From Jannaschia seosinensis (GTDB taxonomy: Bacteria; Pseudomonadota; Alphaproteobacteria; Rhodobacterales; Rhodobacteraceae): DNA of 53,669 nt. Both the position numbers and the translations under genes were made by a program. Shown one piece after another: positions 46,688-53,669 of the stretch (position 1 is its first letter; each line of letters opens with the position of its first letter). The stretch lies in contig NZ_CYPR01000207.1 of the NCBI RefSeq assembly GCF_001408515.1, forward strand, positions 1-53,669, written 5' to 3'. The notes under the pieces were generated by a model. That model did no database searches. It was not told the DNA's origin and saw nothing but the letters and a program-made list of their open reading frames with translations.

Positions 46688-47865
46688 CCTTTCGCCACCG
46701 CGTCGAGCGCTCGGATGATGTCGCTCCGGAGCAAGTCGATCGGTTCGCATCCGACAGAAACGCGGAAGAAGCCTTCGGTGATCCCGAGTTCCGCACGCCC
46801 CTCCTCCGTCAGCCCACGGTGACTGCTCGATGCCGGGTGCGACAGGGTCGTACCGATATCCCCCAGCGTCGGCGCGAAGGCGATTTGCGGGGCGGCCCGG
46901 GTCAGGGCATTCGCCGCCTCTCGCCCGCCATGCAGCCGAAAGCTGAGCATGTTGCCGAATTGTCCGCCGAGCAGCGTCCGGGCCCGCGCATGATCCGGAT
47001 GGTCTGCCCGGCCGGGATAGATCACCGCCGCAATTGCCGGGTGGTCCGCCACAGCCTCGGCAAGCGCCGCCGCATTCGTCTGCGCCCGCTCGAAACGCAT
47101 GTCGAAGCTGTAGAGCCCCCGCTCCGCCATCCAGCAATCCCACGGCGACGGTGTCAGGCCGAGAGTGACGAACGTGTCGTAGATTGCCGTCCGCTGCGCC
47201 GGGTCGCGCGCAAGAATGTAGCCCAGCGTGACGTCGGAATGGCCGGCCAGCAGTTTGGTGACGGAATGAATGACGACGTCCGCGCCTTTTACGAACGCGG
47301 GATAGCCGTAGGGCGTCGTGAACGTGTTATCGACCACGAGGATGAGGCCCCGCTCCCGCGCAAGCCGCTCGATCCCCGCCATATCGGCGATGCGGAGGGT
47401 CGGGTTCGACACGACCTCCACCAGAAGAAGCCTGGTATCGGGAGTGATTGCGGCCTCCATCGCGGCTACATCGGTCGGATCGGCAAGTGTGGCGGTGATG
47501 CCCCACCGGGGCAGGTCGCGCGTCAGCATCCGCAGGCTGCGGCCGTAGAGTTGGTTGCCGCCGACGATATGATCGCCCGCGGACAGAAGGCCCAGCAGCG
47601 TTGCCGTCACAGCCGACATGCCCGAGCCGGTGACAATACCGCCCTCCCCGCCCTCCAGACGGTCAATCATCTGCGCCAATACGTCCGCGTTTGGATGGCC
47701 CTCGCGTCCGTAGGTGTAGCCTTTCGCCCGGCCCTCGTACTGATCGTCGAGCGCATCCGGGTCGGGCGACGAATAGACGACCGAGGGCTGTAACGGCGTC
47801 ACGACGGCGCGGCTGACGCTATCGGGAAATGGCGTGCGGCGCACGAGGTTGGGGCGGTAAGTCAT
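46684..47865 (-). CDS. Cys/Met metabolism PLP-dependent enzyme (cystathionine lyase/synthase type)
   Basis: 393 residues of the gamma-family transsulfuration enzymes. PLP lysine is Lys204 in DVVIHSVTKLLAGHSDVTLG. The YTYGREGHPNADVLAQ and ILVVDNTFTTPYGYPAFVKG stretches and C-terminal GFFRVSVGCEPIDLL are typical. It could be a cystathionine gamma-lyase, beta-lyase or gamma-synthase; motifs do not settle which. ATG 47865 lies 12 bases after AGGACTTCC in the minus direction. The neighbouring proB is unrelated in pathway. Confidence 0.85.
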   Translation of the reverse strand: MTYRPNLVRRTPFPDSVSRAVVTPLQPSVVYSSPDPDALDDQYEGRAKGYTYGREGHPNADVLAQMIDRLEGGEGGIVTGSGMSAVTATLLGLLSAGDHIVGGNQLYGRSLRMLTRDLPRWGITATLADPTDVAAMEAAITPDTRLLLVEVVSNPTLRIADMAGIERLARERGLILVVDNTFTTPYGYPAFVKGADVVIHSVTKLLAGHSDVTLGYILARDPAQRTAIYDTFVTLGLTPSPWDCWMAERGLYSFDMRFERAQTNAAALAEAVADHPAIAAVIYPGRADHPDHARARTLLGGQFGNMLSFRLHGGREAANALTRAAPQIAFAPTLGDIGTTLSHPASSSHRGLTEEGRAELGITEGFFRVSVGCEPIDLLRSDIIRALDAVAKG

Positions 47866-48271
47866 GAAGGAAGTCCTGTAAACTGCTGTTTTCGTCCGGG
47901 TCGCGCGTTCGCCCGTCTGAGGCTGATCATAATATCGGTATTGCTTGACGCCAACTTGAGAGCGTATCCAAGTCGGGTAGCCGAAGCTGCAACCATTGCA
48001 CAACCTGCGGTGTTTTTGCGTCGGCAGGACGGCTCGATCTTTTGTCGGAAACCGCGGATTCCATATTGGGAGAAAGGTCGGAGAACTGTTTGAGGGGGCT
48101 CCGTGCGTTCGCGTCGATACTGGGATCGGGCGTTCCCGGAGACGCCTTGGTCGGGCACGCCAGCGAAGGCTGGAAGCCTTTCGAGATCCCTTAAAAGTGC
48201 TTTGCTTCGGCTTCGCACCGGTCCCACCCGAACCTGCATGTTGTACAGGAGACGTGACGGATCCTTCAGCA
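47866..48271. other. Gene-free stretch downstream of proB
   Basis: About 400 bases hold the promoter of the PLP enzyme and no recognisable gene. proA, which follows obgE-proB in most Rhodobacteraceae, is not here. An ATG overlapping the proB stop opens a minus-strand frame (48272-47862), but its Arg-rich product does not resemble ProA. I looked for a SAM-II-like riboswitch before the PLP gene and saw no convincing match. Confidence 0.5.
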
Positions 48272-50466
<2,195 letters not shown>

Positions 50467-51045
50467 TCAAGCGGCGCTCTGGTTCATTTGCCTGATATAC
50501 GTCCAGGTGGGCACGACAGCACCGCGGGCGACGCAGAAGGATTCGGCGTCGCCGATGTAATCGAAGCCCGCATTGGTCAGCACCCGCGCCGAAGCGGGAT
50601 TGTCCTGAAAGATGGAGCCGAAGACCTGAGTGGACTTCAGCGGATTTCCCGTCACCAACTCCGTCACCGCTTCTGACGCGAGGCCGGTATTCCAGGTGAA
50701 CGGCGCGACCCAGTACGACACTTCCGCTTGGCCGCGATCAAGTGCCTTGAGGCTGACCGCGCCAACAAGTTCGTCCATACCCGACTTTGTCGCGTCGAGC
50801 GCCCAAATCCGGTCGTCGCCCTGCCCCGCCAGCACGCGCGTCACAAAGGCGTCGATCGCGCCGGGTGGCAGGGGATGCGGAATCGAGGGCGTCTGTTCTG
50901 CGACGCGACGGTCGCCGGCGTAGAGTTCGATCAATCCCATGTCGGACCGCCGCAATGGGCGCAGCGTAAGGCGATCCGTCTCGATAACGGGCTGGTCAAC
51001 CGTCTGAACGATGTCCAGCCGGATAGGTGCGCGTTGAGGTGTCAT
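50467..51045 (-). CDS. GNAT-family N-acetyltransferase
   Basis: 192 residues, RimJ/RimL-like GNAT fold: IETDRLTLRPLRRSD at the start, an acetyl-CoA region near WNTGLASEAVTEL (in place of the usual GxGxA loop), and NPASARVLTNAGFDYIGD near the end. Substrate is unknown; possibly a protein N-terminus or small molecule. Located between rpmA and obgE, as in related genomes. The usual Q/RxxGxG/A motif is weakly conserved. Confidence 0.82.
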   Translation of the reverse strand: MTPQRAPIRLDIVQTVDQPVIETDRLTLRPLRRSDMGLIELYAGDRRVAEQTPSIPHPLPPGAIDAFVTRVLAGQGDDRIWALDATKSGMDELVGAVSLKALDRGQAEVSYWVAPFTWNTGLASEAVTELVTGNPLKSTQVFGSIFQDNPASARVLTNAGFDYIGDAESFCVARGAVVPTWTYIRQMNQSAA

Positions 51046-51120
51046 AGGGCCTCCCCCCTACGGAGATTGGTGTCCCTCGCCGGGTTCTCTTTATCCGGGA
51101 TCCTGTCGGCGCGGGATAAT

Positions 51121-51165
51121 TCGCAAAAGCACGAAGGGGGACCAACAATCGCCGATCCCCCTTCG
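51121..51165 (-). terminator. Terminator of rplU-rpmA
   Basis: CGAAGGGGGA (51132-51141) and TCCCCCTTCG (51156-51165) form a perfect 10-bp stem with a 14-base loop. On the minus strand it is followed by TGCTTTTGCG. It lies 21 bases past the rpmA stop, so it ends the ribosomal-protein transcript before the GNAT gene. Confidence 0.8.
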
Positions 51166-51186
51166 ATTTGCAATGCGAGGTTCAGC

Positions 51187-51456
51187 TTACTCTGCGGCTT
51201 CCGCCACAGGCAGAACGCTGATGAAGGTCCGCCCCTTCAGTCCCTTGCGGAACGTGACGGCGCCTTCGGAGGTGGCAAAGATCGTGTGATCACGCCCCAT
51301 GCCAACGCCTTCACCCGGCCACCACTTGGTGCCGCGCTGCCGCACGATGATGTTGCCCGGAGCGGCCTGCTGGCCACCGAACAACTTTACGCCCAAGCGG
51401 CGGCCCGCTGAGTCGCGGCCGTTGCGGGAGGAACCACCGGCTTTTTTATGTGCCAT
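51187..51456 (-). CDS. rpmA: 50S ribosomal protein L27
   Basis: 89 residues, beginning [20 protein letters not shown], the L27 signature, with [19 protein letters not shown] following. It needs no N-terminal extension removal beyond Met, unlike Firmicutes L27. It lies 6 bases after rplU. Confidence 0.97.
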   Translation of the reverse strand: MAHKKAGGSSRNGRDSAGRRLGVKLFGGQQAAPGNIIVRQRGTKWWPGEGVGMGRDHTIFATSEGAVTFRKGLKGRTFISVLPVAEAAE

Positions 51457-51462
51457 GTCGTA

Positions 51463-52221
51463 TTACTCCTGTTCTGCGGCGAAAGTCTTCGCCTGATCGA
51501 TCCAGCCGTCACGTTCGATACGGCCCTTGAAGGAAAGCCGGTCGTCCATGTAAGCGACTTCCTCCGGTCCCCATTCCGAGATCTGATCGAAGTGGAACAC
51601 GCCGTTCTCGTGCAACAGCCCTTCGAGCTTGGGGCCAACGCCGGAGATCTTCTTCAGGTCGTCGGGCTGGCCATTGCGCGCGCTGTCGAGCAGGTTGGAC
51701 GGCTTCGTGCCGGCCAGCGCTGCGTCCTCGATCTTCTCTTCCTTCGATGCGGTCTCGGAGACGGCGTCCTTTGCCGGTTTCGAAGCTGCGTCGTTATCAC
51801 GCTTCGCACGCGATCCAGCGACCGCGGCGGCACCCGCTGCAACAGCACCGACGGCCGCGGCAACGGCGGCAGCGCCGACCGCGACCTTGACACCGGTGGA
51901 TGTGCCGCCCGACGGCATGATGTCGGTCACACGCAGCAGCGTAAGTTGCTGACGGTGCCCTTTCGTGCGCTGCGACGAGTGCTTCCGACGACGCTTGACG
52001 TAGTGAATAAGCTTCTCGCCCTTGATCTGGTCGATCACATCCGCCTGAACGGCCGCGCCGTCGATCGTCGGCGTGCCGACGGTGACTTCGTCGCCCCCGA
52101 TCATCAGAACTTCATTGAACTGAACCTTTTCACCGGCTTCGGCGGCGAGCTTCTCAACGCGAAGCACATCGCCTTCGGCGACCCGGTACTGCTTCCCACC
52201 GGTCTTCAGAACGGCAAACAT
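51463..52221 (-). CDS. rplU: 50S ribosomal protein L21 with long C-terminal extension
   Basis: 252 residues. The first ~103 are ordinary L21 (MFAVLKTGGKQYRVAEGDVL, then KRRRKHSSQRTKGHRQQLT). An Ala/Gly-rich hydrophobic stretch (111-137) and a charged linker follow, then a helix-hairpin-helix-like domain (about 186-250: DDLKKISGVGPKLEGLLHEN, FKGRIERDGWIDQAKTFA). Such extensions occur in Rhodobacterales; their function is unknown. ATG 52221 follows AGGAGGGGACGGA. Confidence 0.94.
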   Translation of the reverse strand: MFAVLKTGGKQYRVAEGDVLRVEKLAAEAGEKVQFNEVLMIGGDEVTVGTPTIDGAAVQADVIDQIKGEKLIHYVKRRRKHSSQRTKGHRQQLTLLRVTDIMPSGGTSTGVKVAVGAAAVAAAVGAVAAGAAAVAGSRAKRDNDAASKPAKDAVSETASKEEKIEDAALAGTKPSNLLDSARNGQPDDLKKISGVGPKLEGLLHENGVFHFDQISEWGPEEVAYMDDRLSFKGRIERDGWIDQAKTFAAEQE

Positions 52222-52965
52222 TCCGTCCCCTCCTATCTGTCGCGCCCTACGGCCCCCCTTTCGGGGTGTTCGCGCCGCCCCCACATGGAGCGAAACCTCG
52301 GACTGCGGCCCCTTCGGGCATGCCAAAAAATAATTAGGCCGCAAGTCTCCCTGCAGCCTTGGTTTGCTATTCCACGCGGAGCAAGCGGCGTCAACCTGCG
52401 ACAGGCTTATGTTCACGATGGAGGCGTCAGTTGTAGCAAGTCGGCTCTGACGAGATAAAGGGACCTCATCCCGACTCATTATCGACGTCACCGTGTCGCG
52501 CCGGCCGACGCCTTCCTGGTCACAACGGGATCCCCGTGAAAGTCATCCACCTGAAGCAGCGTGTGCGTATCTGCCAGTGAACGCGTGTACGGTTGAGAAT
52601 CGCTTCTTGCAGCGCATTCTCCTCACCGGCAACATCACAAGCAGCTTCCCAGCCACCTGCTTGGCAAGCGCGGCCTTTGAAAAGACACTGGAACCTCAGA
52701 CACTCGGATAGATCACTCTCCATCGCGCGTTGACGGACCTAGGGCGATGAGAGCAAACTCACGCCCGCTGTCAACGTGATCGGCCTGCAGTCATAGAGAA
52801 TTTGAACCCGACATTGATCGCTCGCCACCACGGCTGGAGGATCTTTAAGCTTTACTTTATATTACGGAGTCTCGGTGACCTGGCGGCGAACTCGGCAAAA
52901 ATCCGCGGCGTCCTCTTGCGGCACCATGAACATTTGCATAAGGAGCCGCCACGACGATCCTGTGC
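52222..52965. other. Gene-free 744-base stretch between rplU and tRNA-Ser
   Basis: The rplU leader and promoter must lie in the left part. A GC-rich hairpin (CCCC-TTTC-GGGG core at 52255-52266) sits 35 bases before the rplU ATG and could be a leader structure. The frames of 60-70 residues on both strands near 52500-52720 show no recognisable family. Base composition is lower in GC than the surroundings at 52300-52400 and 52780-52870. Confidence 0.5.
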
Positions 52966-53055
52966 GGAGAGGTGCCGGAGTGGTCGAACGGGACGGTTTC
53001 GAAAACCGTTGACCCTTCACGGGGTCCCAGGGTTCGAATCCCTGTCTCTCCGCCA
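52966..53055 (+). tRNA. tRNA-Ser (anticodon CGA)
   Basis: 90 nt with encoded CCA. Acceptor arm GGAGAGG pairs with TCTCTCC (last pair G-U); anticodon arm ACGGT-TTCGAAA-ACCGT gives anticodon CGA at 53000-53002 (reads UCG); a long variable arm (class II) follows; the T arm is CAGGG-TTCGAAT-CCCTG. Only 20 bases separate its 3' end from the TTAA next to the IS. Confidence 0.95.
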
Positions 53056-53075
53056 TTTCATTCTAGATCAAAGAC

Positions 53076-53669
53076 TTAACCCGCATAATTCATGAAGCTG
53101 CGGACTTGTGCTCCGTGGGATGGTTTCCCCGGTCTCGGTTTTCTTGCGCGCACCCGGTGTTTGCGTCCGGTTGGCATGCCGGCCGGTGACTTGGGTCTTG
53201 GGCGATACGGGTTGATGTTTCTGGGTTTGTCGGGGCGCATGCGTCAGGCTGTTTTCGGTGGGGCGAGGGCGTCGAAGAGAAGGAGGAGAAGTCCCTTTCG
53301 GGGACACGATGCCGGCAGGGTCACGATGATCCGGGTCTTCTTTTCGACGATGGTGGCGGCCAGCTTGACGAGATGCAGCCGCAGCGTGTCGAACTGGGCG
53401 CGGCGCCATGGTGAACGTTTTGGGCAAGCCGCGCGGAGCTTCCACCAAGTCCAGTAGGCGCAGCCGTGCAGCATCAGGCGCATCTGGTTGGCGTTCGCCT
53501 TCGAGCACGACGTCCGGTCTGCTGCGAGGTGGGCCTTCCACGCCTTGATGTGGTTCTCGGCCTGGCCGCGAGCGGAATAGAGCTTCTCGTAAAGATGCTT
53601 GCCGCGACCGCCCTCGAGATTGGTGACGACGTAGCGGGTGTCCTGCCCCATGGGACCAACCTCGACGCG
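53076..53669 (-). mobile_element. IS1380-family insertion sequence, downstream end (partial)
   Basis: TTAA (53076-53079) precedes the inverted repeat CCCGCATAATTCATGAAGCT (53080-53099). After about 140 non-coding bases the transposase 3' end begins, running off the right edge. Orientation (minus) is the same as the left-hand copy, whose outer repeat is its inverted partner. The insertion point is 20 bases beyond tRNA-Ser. Confidence 0.82.
53244..53669 (-). CDS. IS1380-family transposase, C-terminal part (runs off window)
   Basis: About 141 residues, open to the right edge. The DDE family's C-terminal glutamate region appears as LYSARGQAENHIKAWKAHLA, with preceding YVVTNLEGGRGKHLYEKLY, typical of IS1380 transposases; TSCSKANANQMRLMLHGCAY follows. 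If joined with the N-terminal piece at the left edge, about 130-140 residues would still be missing, so the two pieces do not overlap. Confidence 0.85.
   Translation of the reverse strand, partial: RVEVGPMGQDTRYVVTNLEGGRGKHLYEKLYSARGQAENHIKAWKAHLAADRTSCSKANANQMRLMLHGCAYWTWWKLRAACPKRSPWRRAQFDTLRLHLVKLAATIVEKKTRIIVTLPASCPRKGLLLLLFDALAPPKTA

Noticed and set aside
47866-48000. SAM-II-type riboswitch before the Cys/Met PLP gene
   Set aside because: No conserved core or pseudoknot arms could be aligned by eye.

Overview
The window is a 53.7 kb high-GC stretch from an alphaproteobacterium. It is most likely Rhodobacterales (Rhodobacteraceae/Roseobacter group). The evidence is the block dusB-ntrB-ntrC-ntrY-ntrX-trkA-trkH-hfq-hflX, an ispDF fusion, an NtrC without the sigma-54 contact loop, an L21 with a long C-terminal extension, and aglEFGAK for alpha-glucosides. 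Most of it is ordinary chromosomal backbone, tightly packed with 4-bp ATGA overlaps. Both window ends lie inside copies of an IS1380-type insertion sequence in the same orientation.

Layout. 1-635: IS1380 end with the transposase N-terminus. 636-1107: decayed or regulatory DNA. 1108-7467: alpha-glucoside ABC transporter and GH13 glucosidase (aglEFGAK). 7633-10768: hpt, a Coq10/RatA-type START protein, cinA C-domain, pgpA, ispDF. 10959-23382: nitrogen two-component systems, potassium uptake, hfq, hflX, with a small lipoprotein gene on the opposite strand. 23542-26146: SYLF lipoprotein, rpsB, tsf. 26242-31267 (minus): homogentisate catabolic operon hmgA-fah-MBL-FAD monooxygenase-DUF2783, facing a marR gene across a palindromic operator. 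31828-32556: YjdF-like membrane protein. 32455-42318: divergent gene set hpnC-hpnD-hpnE against DUF2141-crtN-crtP-acyltransferase-glycosyltransferase-aldehyde dehydrogenase. 42378-46082 (minus): phoR, a Pho-box promoter, a deletion scar where pstS-pstC-pstA should be, then pstB-phoU-phoB. 46265-51045: unknown gene, a Cys/Met PLP enzyme, proB (without proA), obgE, GNAT. 51187-52221: rpmA, rplU. 52966-53055: tRNA-Ser(CGA). 53076 to end: second IS1380 copy.

The most interesting system is the 32.4-42.3 kb cluster. HpnC/D/E would make squalene. Two CrtN/CrtP-type desaturase/oxygenase homologues, an aldehyde dehydrogenase, a CrtQ-like glycosyltransferase and an acyltransferase together reproduce every step class of staphyloxanthin-type synthesis. 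They enter from squalene rather than dehydrosqualene. This predicts an acylated, glycosylated C30 carotenoic acid in an alphaproteobacterium. The second notable point is the apparent loss of pstSCA: three tandem 11-bp Pho-box units and a short pstA 3' stub are kept, so pstB-phoU-phoB now sit behind the old pst promoter.

All calls come from reading the sequence and from remembered family features. No database search was run.
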